IMG/VR virus record: IMGVR_UViG_3300046534_001193
Location: 17,992 to 81,991 of that record
Length of the DNA: 64,000 nt
Strand: one strand, 5' to 3'
DNA from: a virus
Part shown: positions 53,432 to 61,045 of the stretch, one piece after another
Layout of the letters: every line of letters starts with the position of its first letter
Numbering within the stretch: the stretch's first letter is position 1
Made by a program: the position numbers and the translations under genes
Notes under the pieces: model-generated
Told to the model about the DNA's origin: nothing
Databases searched by the model: none
The model's input: the letters and a program-made list of their open reading frames with translations, nothing else

Positions 53432-53894
53432 TGTGTTTACCTCGTTTTTTCATATTTACCAGAAGATTAGTCGACAGCTTGACAATGTAGACTTGGTAGA
53501 TGTGATTGAATACCGGCAGGCTGTCTATCGTCAAGTGCCGGTTGGATCGCCTAGGTATTGCTTTGTCAGCAGCAAATACCGCGGGATGATTGTCTGGGTC
53601 AGGGTATAAATTACCAGCTAAGCAAGCGTAATCGGTGAACTCAGATTCTATTATTTCTTCCATAGGAAAGCCGGATATCATTGAGAAAGACTTAGGGCTA
53701 AGAACTGGTATTTGAAATACCCTGTAGTCCTGATTAGGTCTTAGCCCTCTGCGTGATAAACCGCTCCTCAATCTATCCGCGCTAGTGGCCGAGGTAGCCA
53801 GAAACGCTATGGTCTCTTCTACGTTTAAGGCATTGTAGTCTTTGGCTATCGCAGGGTAATCGAATTCTGGGGATTTGAATTTTGGGTTAGTCAT
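53418..53894 (-). CDS. hypothetical 158-aa protein
   Basis: A mixed alpha/beta protein (ETIAFLATSATSADRLRSGL, RRGLRPNQDYRVFQIPVL) with a basic lysine-rich C-terminus (NMKKRGKHSVDK). The first 60 residues may contain a helix-turn-helix-like pair, but this is weak. Coupled with its downstream neighbour. Unknown function. Confidence 0.55.
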   Translation of the reverse strand: MTNPKFKSPEFDYPAIAKDYNALNVEETIAFLATSATSADRLRSGLSRRGLRPNQDYRVFQIPVLSPKSFSMISGFPMEEIIESEFTDYACLAGNLYPDPDNHPAVFAADKAIPRRSNRHLTIDSLPVFNHIYQVYIVKLSTNLLVNMKKRGKHSVDK

Positions 53895-53897
53895 TGG

Positions 53898-54191
53898 TTA
53901 AAGACCTAACTTTTCTTTCAGTCGGTTGTACGTGGCAAGGTCTTCACGTTCATATCGAAGTTGAGATTCAGAACACTCCAGTCTAAACGCCTCCTCATCC
54001 TTAGTCTCTGGGCGGGTGTAGGTAATGCTGAAATCTAAGTAACCTTCTCCGAACTCAGAATTAACCTTGGCATTCTGTCTATATTCTTGTGGGATCAATT
54101 CAATCTTTTCTCTCCAAAACTGTAAGAACTCAGCAGGGTTAGAAGGCAATTCACATATTATATTGAAAGTTAAATCTATTACTTTATCCAT
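53898..54191 (-). CDS. hypothetical 97-aa protein
   Basis: The ATG at 54191 is preferred to a GTG at 54203 because of GAG spacing. It is the first gene after the 54.25-kb promoter. The product has a hydrophobic N-terminal strand (DLTFNIICELPSN), a middle beta-hairpin and a charged coiled-helical end. No family recognised. Confidence 0.55.
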   Translation of the reverse strand: MDKVIDLTFNIICELPSNPAEFLQFWREKIELIPQEYRQNAKVNSEFGEGYLDFSITYTRPETKDEEAFRLECSESQLRYEREDLATYNRLKEKLGL

Positions 54192-54238
54192 CTTTAATCT
54201 CACTCTTAGTTAGTCATTTAGGCTTAGCACCTGACTGA

Positions 54239-54274
54239 ATATTACCAGCCAGCGCTCTTCTTTGTCAACAAGTT
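54239..54274 (-). promoter_or_regulatory. leftward promoter with 19-bp conserved block
   Basis: TTGACA (54268-54263), 18-base spacer, TAATAT (54244-54239). The block TTTGTCAACAAGTTATCTC is identical to that at 38.89 kb and covers the stop codon of the upstream gene. Confidence 0.82.
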
Positions 54275-55655
54275 ATCTCAATGTTAGCTCTACTTCCTCA
54301 CGAATAAACTCATCTTCCAGTATTTTTGCCTGTGCTTCGGGTGTGTCTGCGTTGATCTTTGTTGACAAGTGAAGCAAATCTTCTGCACTGAAACCTCTGC
54401 GCATCAGGTCAGGGATTCTACTTATTGGCATAAGCGCAATGTCATCCAGCATACACTCGACTTCCCACTCTTCCAAAGTTTTGCTGACGAAAGCTTTCTC
54501 TACCTCGTCGAATACCGTTATTCTGATTGGCCTGACGGGATCTAAATCGTCCCCACAGTCGAACAAGTAGTCAGTATTAAAGTCACCCTTTCGGCTGGCT
54601 GCGCTTGGTGCGGCGTCTCGAACAACGGTGTCAAAACTGCCTGAGAAAATGAACTTGGTAATAGCAGCAGACTGTTCTTCTGCCTCTGCTTCTTCGGTTT
54701 TCTCAGCCCTGAGTTCTGCTATATCTTCTTCGCTGGTGTGCCTGGCTGAGACGGCATCGGTGTATTGCTCAGGCGATAAGCCTAAGTTGCTAGGCTGTTG
54801 CAGTCCTGCTAGTTGCGTATCGCAAGTACCCGCCAGTATATCATTCGACGTCAGCACTAGGAGGGAGGAATACCACCGCTGGGCGCCTTCTTTAGTGCTT
54901 CTTACGTCTTGCAAGGTTAAGCCTTTTGCGCGTGCCTTGGACGGCTTAGCCTTCTTCTTATTTCGGGGATTAGCGAGGATTTCTGCATCTTCTGCCAAAC
55001 TTTCTGAGTAGAGAATGCCACGAGTCGGCAGGTAGAGCAATTGCACTGTATCTTTGGTGTACCGATAATTAGCGATAAGGTTCAGTCCTATCCACTCTTG
55101 CTCTGCGCTGCCATGTCTGACCAGCTTCGGATTATCAATCAGGTCGACCAGCTCGTCATCGTAGGTTTCCATAGATTTAAAGTAAGTCCCCGAGTCGATA
55201 GAACCGTGCTGCAAGGCTCCCATTCTTTCCCGACTAACACCTCGCCTATTCGACAAAGGTTTGAACCTGCCTGTGTAATTTACAGTTGTAAAGTTAGCGT
55301 CAGGCGACATGTACAACGGCGAGATTCTAGATAGCTTAGGCACTATTACGTAGTCATAATCAATTGCGACATCCGTTGCGAAATTTTGGTACTTAAGCGC
55401 CAAGTATCCTGCGTTCAATTTAGGCACGCTGGCTTTCTTAGACTCACCGATTAGCTCTCCCATCTCCATCAAAAAATAGTCGTAACCGTACTTGCAGTGT
55501 GTCGGCTCAGACTGTTTAAGAGCAACAGCTCTAATTAAATCTGTATCAGAAGTAGGGCAAACATCTAAGTCCAGCCACCTAAAGTCACAACGTTCTGGGC
55601 ATAAGCTTGTCAGGTTGCGCCACTGGAAGTAGAGAGTGTCGGAGTCTATTATCAT
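54273..55655 (-). CDS. hypothetical 460-aa protein
   Basis: The longest unassigned gene of the leftward module; its start overlaps the stop of the 55.7-kb gene. The N-terminal 150 residues are mixed beta/alpha with Cys (SLCPERCDFRWLDLDVCP). The middle has a lysine/arginine-rich patch (NPRNKKKAKPSKARAKG, residues about 232-248), then an acidic coiled segment (EEDIAELRAEKTEEAEAE) and a final acidic domain with DEVEKAFVS. No catalytic motif is recognisable. Possible DNA-transaction role given its neighbours. Confidence 0.6.
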   Translation of the reverse strand: MIIDSDTLYFQWRNLTSLCPERCDFRWLDLDVCPTSDTDLIRAVALKQSEPTHCKYGYDYFLMEMGELIGESKKASVPKLNAGYLALKYQNFATDVAIDYDYVIVPKLSRISPLYMSPDANFTTVNYTGRFKPLSNRRGVSRERMGALQHGSIDSGTYFKSMETYDDELVDLIDNPKLVRHGSAEQEWIGLNLIANYRYTKDTVQLLYLPTRGILYSESLAEDAEILANPRNKKKAKPSKARAKGLTLQDVRSTKEGAQRWYSSLLVLTSNDILAGTCDTQLAGLQQPSNLGLSPEQYTDAVSARHTSEEDIAELRAEKTEEAEAEEQSAAITKFIFSGSFDTVVRDAAPSAASRKGDFNTDYLFDCGDDLDPVRPIRITVFDEVEKAFVSKTLEEWEVECMLDDIALMPISRIPDLMRRGFSAEDLLHLSTKINADTPEAQAKILEDEFIREEVELTLR

Positions 55656-56395
55656 ACTCTCAGCCCGTGCAAAGCCTTGCTGATTTCAGGCTGATCCAAC
55701 ATATCGGCAAAGGTCGGCATTACAATTGTTTGGTCATCCGAAATTTCAGCCGACATCTTAGCAGAGATTGCCACTTCGCCACCTCTTACAAGCTGCACCA
55801 TAACGGTAGCAGTGCTTTTACCCTCCTCCAGCTGTGCCACGCCCGCCCGTACTCTAAGGCTCAGGCCGCGCGCAGCAAAGTAGGCTGCCACAAGGTTTGA
55901 CTCTTTCATGCGTGCTAAGGAAGCCTGCATAAGGCGCTTCACCGGCTCAGTTATGAATGCCGAAGATAGTGCTAATTGCTGACCGTAGAGCTGAGGTGAG
56001 CCATGCAAATACTTACGTAAAAATCCGAAAGCAGTCTCAGGGTGTAAGAAAAATGGCGCGCTGAGGCTCGGGTCAGAACGGGTAGGATAAATAGCTTTGT
56101 CGGATGAATAGGCTAAATATATCTCGCTTGTGCTGTCTAGAAAAACTTCAAAGGTATCGCTAGGGTGCGCCAAATTTTTGCCCGACTTCAAGTAAGTTAG
56201 CAACTGCGAAGGGAAAGTTTTGTAAGCCTTACCGCCTCGACTGGGTAGGCATGAGAACAGGCTAACCACGTCGACCAAGCCACCTTCTAAGCTCGGGTGG
56301 ATCGGGTGGTCATCAGCTATCGCATAGAACCGCTCAGACTGATCGAGGTTGCGTAGTCGATCGGGATGGTTGTGGTAGTATTCTTGTGGGTTCAT
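55652..56395 (-). CDS. hypothetical 247-aa protein
   Basis: ATG 56395 is preferred to the upstream in-frame start. The protein has a Tyr/His-rich N-terminus (NPQEYYHNHPDRLRNL), a middle with PSRGGKAYKTFPSQLLTYL and a C-terminal helix. It appears to be paired with the 460-residue gene (4-base overlap). Family unknown. Confidence 0.58.
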   Translation of the reverse strand: MNPQEYYHNHPDRLRNLDQSERFYAIADDHPIHPSLEGGLVDVVSLFSCLPSRGGKAYKTFPSQLLTYLKSGKNLAHPSDTFEVFLDSTSEIYLAYSSDKAIYPTRSDPSLSAPFFLHPETAFGFLRKYLHGSPQLYGQQLALSSAFITEPVKRLMQASLARMKESNLVAAYFAARGLSLRVRAGVAQLEEGKSTATVMVQLVRGGEVAISAKMSAEISDDQTIVMPTFADMLDQPEISKALHGLRV

Positions 56396-56396
56396 T

Positions 56397-56660
56397 TTAA
56401 ATTTTCTCCGTCTCAGATTGTTCAGCACACGCAAACAATTTATCGAATAAATCTTTGCTCACCATTATTGTGAGGCTGGGCATCATATCGTTTTTCATTA
56501 TTTTCAACCCAGCGCCGAAATTAATCATGCCAACGCCTGGAGGTGCTTGTTTTGGTGCCAATGCTTCAATCAATGCCTTAGCCGCCCTCAAAGTTTCCAT
56601 AGTGAATGGCTCGTCCTTTGTGGTGCTTACGGTGCCAGCGTTTAAGTTTTCTTCGTTCAT
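56397..56660 (-). CDS. hypothetical 87-aa protein
   Basis: Start at ATG 56660 behind GGAG; a longer frame upstream is unlikely. The C-terminal half (MMPSLTIMVSKDLFDKLFACAE) looks like a beta-alpha unit. The stop is one base from the next start. Unknown function. Confidence 0.58.
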   Translation of the reverse strand: MNEENLNAGTVSTTKDEPFTMETLRAAKALIEALAPKQAPPGVGMINFGAGLKIMKNDMMPSLTIMVSKDLFDKLFACAEQSETEKI

Positions 56661-56689
56661 ATTAAATTTGCTCCGTTGTTCGCATGTTA

Positions 56690-56872
56690 TTACCACCAAA
56701 ATAATTGAGTTTCTTCTTGCTCTAATTCTTCTGAGCAATCAATAAAACCAACCTTTCGATTATTTTCATAACTAACCATTATACCAAGTTCAGACTTACC
56801 TTGATAAGCATGAAACTTAGCATCATCAGGGAATTTATTAATTTGTTCTATTAAAGATTTTTTAGTTCGCAT
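56690..56872 (-). CDS. hypothetical 60-aa protein
   Basis: Small acidic protein (SLIEQINKFPDDAKFHAYQG, then SEELEQEETQLFWW), with a GGGTAA-type site. The 'LIEQINKFPDDAKFHAY' pattern is found in short phage proteins of unknown role. It follows the membrane gene by four bases. Confidence 0.6.
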   Translation of the reverse strand: MRTKKSLIEQINKFPDDAKFHAYQGKSELGIMVSYENNRKVGFIDCSEELEQEETQLFWW

Positions 56873-56876
56873 TTTA

Positions 56877-57107
56877 TTACCCTACCCCATACCCTTGCAG
56901 AAAAAAGCAGACGCCAAGCCAACCGCAAAAACCGGAGAAGTGACCAATGGCTAACTCGATTACACTGTGGCGCATTGGAGTCAGCCAGTAATACAAAGAT
57001 AAAACTAAAAACGAGGTCAACAAGGTAGGCCAATAGACGTAGAAGACCCAATCTAGCCAGACAATTATGTGAGGCAAACGTTCTATCGGGATGAAATCAA
57101 TTAACAT
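56877..57107 (-). CDS. small membrane protein, 76 aa
   Basis: Two or three hydrophobic segments (about residues 13-45 and 55-75) with several Trp and Tyr. It ends GYGVG next to the next ATG. No holin-like features beyond hydrophobicity, and it is far from the lysis cassette. Confidence 0.62.
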   Translation of the reverse strand: MLIDFIPIERLPHIIVWLDWVFYVYWPTLLTSFLVLSLYYWLTPMRHSVIELAIGHFSGFCGWLGVCFFLQGYGVG

Positions 57108-57116
57108 TGCTAGCTC

Positions 57117-57521
57117 CTATCCCAATCTACCAACAATCTGACTAGCTGCCCAACCTCTGGCCTTGGCCCATCGCTGACTACAAGTTTCACCAAAAAAGCC
57201 ATATTCGTCATTCATGTAGACAATTTCTCTAGCTAACGAATTAGCGACATCGAATTTACCGGCAATAGTTTCCGAATCCTCAGGGTCAATGTTACTAGTA
57301 TCGATGCCTCTGGCGTTACCGATAACACCTAACATGCAAAATCGCCCCTCTGACTCAAATTTACCTGGGATTAACTCTTTGACTTCCATCGCGTCTAAGG
57401 CTGCTAGAAGTTCTTTTAAAAAGGCTTGACCGCGTTTACCTTTGATCGCTGATTTGACAGCACCTCTGTACATAATGTATTGCCATTGCTCAGTGTCGTC
57501 TTCGTAGCCACTTCTGCTCAT
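57117..57521 (-). CDS. conserved-type hypothetical phage protein, 134 aa
   Basis: Starts behind GGGAGAAG. Mixed helical protein with AVKSAIKGKRGQAFLKELLAAL and GKFESEGRFCMLGVIGNARG. This combination (RG....FL.EL..ALDAM, C.LG..G..RG) is seen in hypothetical proteins of many phages, but I know of no assigned function. Confidence 0.65.
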   Translation of the reverse strand: MSRSGYEDDTEQWQYIMYRGAVKSAIKGKRGQAFLKELLAALDAMEVKELIPGKFESEGRFCMLGVIGNARGIDTSNIDPEDSETIAGKFDVANSLAREIVYMNDEYGFFGETCSQRWAKARGWAASQIVGRLG

Positions 57522-57548
57522 GGTGCTTCTCCCGCTAATATTGAAATT

Positions 57549-57725
57549 TCACTTACCTTCTAAAATGTCGGCTAGCATCCAACTGTTATAGTAGTGTTTA
57601 TCTACCATCCTATCGACTAACCGCTTCTTATCTTGCTCTAGCAGCCTAATTGTTTCGGCCTGCTTCACTTTATCAGCCTCAAGCTGCTTCACTATTTCTA
57701 AGAAGCCTTTCGTTTCTTCGTTCAC
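57549..57725 (-). CDS. small coiled-coil protein, 58 aa
   Basis: GTG start at 57725 behind GGAG-like AGGAGAACC. The product (from NEETKGFLEIVKQ to MLADILEGK) is almost all one helix with heptads of Leu/Ile (residues 8-43). Position in the operon supports translation. Confidence 0.65.
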   Translation of the reverse strand: MNEETKGFLEIVKQLEADKVKQAETIRLLEQDKKRLVDRMVDKHYYNSWMLADILEGK

Positions 57726-57743
57726 TTTGGTTCTCCTAAGATT

Positions 57744-58010
57744 TTAATATCTCCACGGTGCTTCACCAGGGATTACACGTTTAGCCACATAAACCTCTTC
57801 GTGAATGGCGTCATTGCCGTATGTCCCACCGTCGTCTGGCATATTCTCCTCTTGGTTCTCTTTCAGCCCGAACTTAAACACAGACCAAGTGTGCCAATCA
57901 TCATAGTCCTTATTGCAAAAGTCATCACACAGCGTCTTCGCTTCTTCAAAATCTTCACCGATCCAAAAAATACCGTGACCTAACCTTACATGTTTATATA
58001 TAAAATACAT
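57744..58010 (-). CDS. hypothetical 88-aa protein
   Basis: ATG at 58010 has AGGAG spacing, the upstream in-frame start does not. The N-terminal strand (YFIYKHVRLGHGIFWIGED) is followed by a Cys/Asp-rich loop (CDDFCNKDYDDWHTW). Unknown family. Confidence 0.6.
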   Translation of the reverse strand: MYFIYKHVRLGHGIFWIGEDFEEAKTLCDDFCNKDYDDWHTWSVFKFGLKENQEENMPDDGGTYGNDAIHEEVYVAKRVIPGEAPWRY

Positions 58011-58020
58011 TTCTGTTCTC

Positions 58021-58245
58021 CTAGGATTGAAGTCTATCTCTAAACAAATCAAAAGCTATCAACCTGCTGTAATCCGCTACCACCAACTCGTATTTGGCTG
58101 CGAGAGGGCAATGCTTTACTGAGGTTGCGCACTCTTCCTGATACAGCTCACAAATTTGAAACTGCGAGTTCCCGTTCTCAGCTCTGATTACGCCGACGTG
58201 GATGCATTCTTTGCAGGCTGCTGGTGCTGCTCTCATGCCTGCCAT
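58021..58245 (-). CDS. small Cys-rich protein, 74 aa
   Basis: CKEC near residue 11, then C32, C39, C46: a possible zinc site with a CxxC pair and further cysteines. GAGG lies eight bases before the ATG. It is followed by a gene with AGGAG leader, consistent with an operon. Confidence 0.6.
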   Translation of the reverse strand: MAGMRAAPAACKECIHVGVIRAENGNSQFQICELYQEECATSVKHCPLAAKYELVVADYSRLIAFDLFRDRLQS

Positions 58246-58443
58246 ATCGGTTACCTCATCAATTTAAAATTAGGGGTGGTGACCCGTTTCTATCCGTTCG
58301 CTATTCTAATCACGAACGAGAGTGCATTAAACTCATCTACGGGGTCGTATTTTCACCTTTTAAATATATCTCACGACAAATATGCTGGTCGGCAGGCTCG
58401 ATGTTCGCAGCATTCTCAGTAAAGAATTGCTACTGCGATTAGG
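58246..58443. other. 198-bp stretch without a convincing gene
   Basis: No open frame with a ribosome site is seen on the minus strand. One + strand frame crosses the neighbouring gene and is ignored. A minus-strand stretch of about 40 codons looks protein-like but has three stops, so a remnant is possible. Confidence 0.4.
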
Positions 58444-58752
58444 CTAAAACGAATTTTTGTAACTGTTAATTTCAACGTGCATATTAATAATGCATTCAGT
58501 CCACGTTATAAGTAGTAGATTTCTGAGTTTCCCCACTCTAATTTCCTCGTCAGGGATTAGCTTTATTTCTTCCCATTTCTTTGTGAACTCACGATAGTCT
58601 GAGTAGAAATGGCATATAGCCGCAGATACTACCGAAGGTGGCGCACTCTGTATGTCTAGTTGTGGTATTTTTGTACCTTCTGGGTGCCTAGCTTGCGCAG
58701 AAATAGTGAATACCAATGCTGCTGCTAATAGTGCTAATCTAATCTTATTCAT
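58444..58752 (-). CDS. secreted protein with signal peptide, 102 aa
   Basis: ATG 58752 gives a Sec signal peptide (NKIRLALLAAALVFTISAQA, cut after AQA). The mature part is about 80 residues with three cysteines (AICHFYSD, WTECIIN), no TM helix. It is expressed in the early leftward region, so it may act in the periplasm soon after infection, e.g. on host processes or superinfection. Unknown family. Confidence 0.65.
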   Translation of the reverse strand: MNKIRLALLAAALVFTISAQARHPEGTKIPQLDIQSAPPSVVSAAICHFYSDYREFTKKWEEIKLIPDEEIRVGKLRNLLLITWTECIINMHVEINSYKNSF

Positions 58753-58790
58753 TTTATTTATTCCCTTGTGATTAATTGAAGTTGTTATAT

Positions 58791-59525
58791 TCAGGTTTTT
58801 GACTCGCAAGTAAATCCACAGTCTCCTGGTGAATCCCTTTTAAAGTTACCTCTGTCGGGTTCTAAATCGTCTAAAAACACGGGGCCATTTTTATCCTTAC
58901 AAATCGCGTGCCCTACATAGCGTTCGGTTTTTGCCATCTTGTCGAAAGCCTCAGGAAAATCTACGCGAATAGCATTCCAGTACCCCATTCCACCCTTAAT
59001 GCACCCAACACAATTATTATTAGCATACCCTAGCCGGTACATTATCGGCAAGGTGAAACCCATAGAGTTAAACCACGCCATGCAATCTGGCTTGGTGATC
59101 TCTTTGTCCACTAAGATAAAATCTGTGTCAACGTCGTTATTTGAATCTATGAAACGGTCTACGCGGTGCATTTCATCGATAGTGTAGCCAAATATTTGAA
59201 CGTCATTTGCGCGCTGGTAAGCCTTACGAACGTTCTTTTTTAAGACCATAGTGCAGGGTGCGCCAGTCGGACCTTTGATAAATTTTCTAGAGTGAAATAC
59301 TTTAAATATTGAGTAGCCCATTGATTCGTCACCAATAATTTTTACCTTTATTCCTGTCTTGGCTACAAACTCGTTAAGAAATCTAAGGTTATCTTCTGAC
59401 TCTTCTTTAACTCGGCAGTAGACGGCCTCAAGTCTATCCCCGTATTTTTCAGCCGCAAGACATGTTGCGTAAGCGCTTGCCGCCCCACAACTGAACCAGC
59501 TTACTACTCTATTTTCTGTTTTCAT
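58791..59525 (-). CDS. PAPS reductase / ATP pyrophosphatase-like enzyme
   Basis: A 244-residue adenine nucleotide alpha-hydrolase-fold protein. PP-loop motif is SWFSCGAASAYA (residues 9-20), followed by the conserved LEAVYCRVKEESEDNLRFL. Cys motifs: GAPCTMVLK near 89 and CVGCIKGGMGYW near 166-177, then RVDFPEAFDKM. Such phage proteins are annotated as PAPS-reductase-like, but the substrate is unknown: sulfur transfer to nucleic acid or nucleotide is possible. The stop overlaps the preceding operon gene (4 bases). Confidence 0.8.
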   Translation of the reverse strand: MKTENRVVSWFSCGAASAYATCLAAEKYGDRLEAVYCRVKEESEDNLRFLNEFVAKTGIKVKIIGDESMGYSIFKVFHSRKFIKGPTGAPCTMVLKKNVRKAYQRANDVQIFGYTIDEMHRVDRFIDSNNDVDTDFILVDKEITKPDCMAWFNSMGFTLPIMYRLGYANNNCVGCIKGGMGYWNAIRVDFPEAFDKMAKTERYVGHAICKDKNGPVFLDDLEPDRGNFKRDSPGDCGFTCESKT

Positions 59526-59806
59526 AGTCCACCTAAATTAAACCTAGTTTTAAGATCGCCAATATGATCACACAAAATACTTAATTTTGACTGTGAATTA
59601 TCAAGATTTTGTTTAAACCGTACCTCAGCTTCTGCTTTTTCTTTTCTGAGGCTTACTGTCATGCTTTTCCAGTAGAATATTTCACCATTTAATAGTGAAT
59701 ACATGCTTTTACTCTCGGCTTTACTTACTTTAAGATCATCCTCAAGATGTTTGATACGAATTTCCATCCCATTGATCTGTGCATCTTTTTCTTTCATTTC
59801 ATTCAC
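59522..59806 (-). CDS. coiled-coil protein, 94 aa
   Basis: Almost wholly helical with heptads (residues 5-60: MEIRIKHLEDDLKVSKAESK). Coupled by TCATAG overlap to the PAPS-reductase-like gene. Could be a small scaffold or partner. Unknown. Confidence 0.6.
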   Translation of the reverse strand: MNEMKEKDAQINGMEIRIKHLEDDLKVSKAESKSMYSLLNGEIFYWKSMTVSLRKEKAEAEVRFKQNLDNSQSKLSILCDHIGDLKTRFNLGGL

Positions 59807-59837
59807 TTTTATTAGTTAATTTTAAAGTTTGTTTTAC

Positions 59838-60107
59838 CTACGTAACTGCGCCTATAACTTTTTCTATTGCTATAGAAACCTTTGCACCAAATATAGAACC
59901 GCTGACAGTACCGATGATGTAGGGAAGTAATAACCAATAAGTTAAATCTGCGGTTACTAATTCATGCATAGTTAAAAACCAAATTCCATTACTAAAAACA
60001 GAACATATTGCGTGATAAGTCATGTTATTCCTGTTTCTAGACCTGGAAACCATCGTAAAAGAAACGTTCTGGACAAAAGCTAATAAAAGTATTGTTAAAA
60101 TAGACAT
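59838..60107 (-). CDS. conserved phage membrane protein, 89 aa
   Basis: Three hydrophobic segments (residues 2-18, 33-52, 55-80) around the sequence TMVSRSRNRNNMTYHAICSV, which is found in small membrane proteins of many phages. The start has GGAGA. Unknown role; membrane protein in early region. Confidence 0.68.
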   Translation of the reverse strand: MSILTILLLAFVQNVSFTMVSRSRNRNNMTYHAICSVFSNGIWFLTMHELVTADLTYWLLLPYIIGTVSGSIFGAKVSIAIEKVIGAVT

Positions 60108-60147
60108 TTCTAATTCTCCGCTGTACCCTTATTTTTGATACTGGTAG

Positions 60148-60306
60148 TTACTTGACACTAACACACATGTACCAACCTGGCAGATGTGACTTGTCATCGA
60201 AAGATACCCAACCATTAACAATGAGAATAGCCATTACAAACACTATCAGCACCACCGACTCGGTAATCTTGGTTCGAATGCTGCGTGTCTTAATTGGGTT
60301 ATCCAT
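60148..60306 (-). CDS. small single-TM protein, 52 aa
   Basis: ATG 60306 with GAGAGGG seven bases before it. Residues about 17-32 (SVVLIVFVMAILIVNG) are one TM helix, the rest is polar and ends CVSVK. In the first position after the 60.37-kb promoter. Confidence 0.65.
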   Translation of the reverse strand: MDNPIKTRSIRTKITESVVLIVFVMAILIVNGWVSFDDKSHLPGWYMCVSVK

Positions 60307-60345
60307 GGTCATTCCCTCTCAATTCTTAGTTGGTCTTGAGCTGAC

Positions 60346-60377
60346 ATAATCAGCCTTGGGGGCTGACATGTCAACAA
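60346..60377 (-). promoter_or_regulatory. leftward promoter with AACTTGTTGACA -35 block
   Basis: TTGACA (60374-60369), 17-base spacer, GATTAT (60351-60346) on the minus strand. The block continues ATAACTTG at the upstream side. Confidence 0.68.
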
Positions 60378-60398
60378 GTTATTTAATTATTTTTAAGT

Positions 60399-60719
60399 TC
60401 AGTGCAATCCGCTTGGGCGGTGTAATTTTATTTTCAATTCATTCTGCATTTCAAGTCTCAGCTCGAGCATTTGAACTTCTGGCTGGTCGCGTAGATCTCT
60501 CAGTTGCTCTTTAAGGTCTGCTATTTCAGCCTCTTGCTGGACTCCTGTCGACGTTAACAAAGTTATGTGGTCTTCCAGCTTCAGTATTTGAAACTTATGA
60601 AGATCCTCAATCGAGTGGTGGGACTGGGACCCACCCTCCAGTTCAATCAGCTGCGGTTTATGGGAACAATTAACCCTTAACCACACTAATACATCTAGAA
60701 AATTCACTCGGGCTTCCAA
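60399..60719 (-). CDS. coiled-coil protein, 106 aa
   Basis: N-terminal hydrophobic helix (NFLDVLVWLRVNC) then long coiled coil (QQEAEIADLKEQLRDLRDQ). Overlaps its upstream neighbour by 16 bases. No signal for export. Unknown role. Confidence 0.58.
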   Translation of the reverse strand: MEARVNFLDVLVWLRVNCSHKPQLIELEGGSQSHHSIEDLHKFQILKLEDHITLLTSTGVQQEAEIADLKEQLRDLRDQPEVQMLELRLEMQNELKIKLHRPSGLH

Positions 60720-60949
60720 CCCTTCGGCATCTTTGCAGTGGCACTGCCTGCTAAATCCTCAGCGTCTTTAACAGGTCTCACCCTAGCTGACTCGAGTGCT
60801 GCCGCAGTTAAGGCTAAGGAGGCTGCAAACTCACGTACCTTAGGTGCGTCGTCAGGGTGACACCAAATCTTCGGGTGCCTCAACCCTGCGGCGACGCGTC
60901 TATTTTTGTATGCTTCAGTCGTTAAAGCAGTTTTTGATCTCTCGGTCAT
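60704..60949 (-). CDS. small basic protein, 81 aa, possible DNA binder
   Basis: ATG 60949 is chosen over an ATG 72 bases upstream, because the latter overlaps the terminator-promoter element. The pattern NRRVAAGLRHPKIWCHPDDAPKVREFAASL resembles short ribbon-helix-helix-type proteins of phages and plasmids. Could be the regulator of the motif promoters, but this is a guess. Confidence 0.55.
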   Translation of the reverse strand: MTERSKTALTTEAYKNRRVAAGLRHPKIWCHPDDAPKVREFAASLALTAAALESARVRPVKDAEDLAGSATAKMPKGWKPE

Positions 60950-60973
60950 AATCAGGTTCTCTTTTATTAGTTT

Positions 60974-61021
60974 TAAAAAATGGGGCTTGAGTTTAAGCCC
61001 CTGACTTATTTTTGTCAACAA
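60974..61021 (-). terminator. terminator nested with promoter
   Basis: Minus strand: GGGGCTT, 6-base loop, AAGCCCC, A and six T (61001-60974). The AACTTG-like motif TTGTCAACAA (61012-61021) provides TTGACA, and 17 bases later TAAACT (60995-60990) lies in the terminator loop. Upstream transcripts would be terminated while a new transcript starts just inside. Confidence 0.75.
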
Positions 61022-61045
61022 GTCCTTGTAGTTAAAGATAAAATG

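Noticed and set aside
54359-54368. TTGTTGACAA inside the 460-residue gene
   Set aside because: Within coding sequence and not preceded by the AACTTG extension; probably chance.
58156-58422. 88-residue + strand ORF with Cys cluster
   Set aside because: Overlaps a minus-strand gene with a good ribosome site; opposite to the local transcription direction and no leader.
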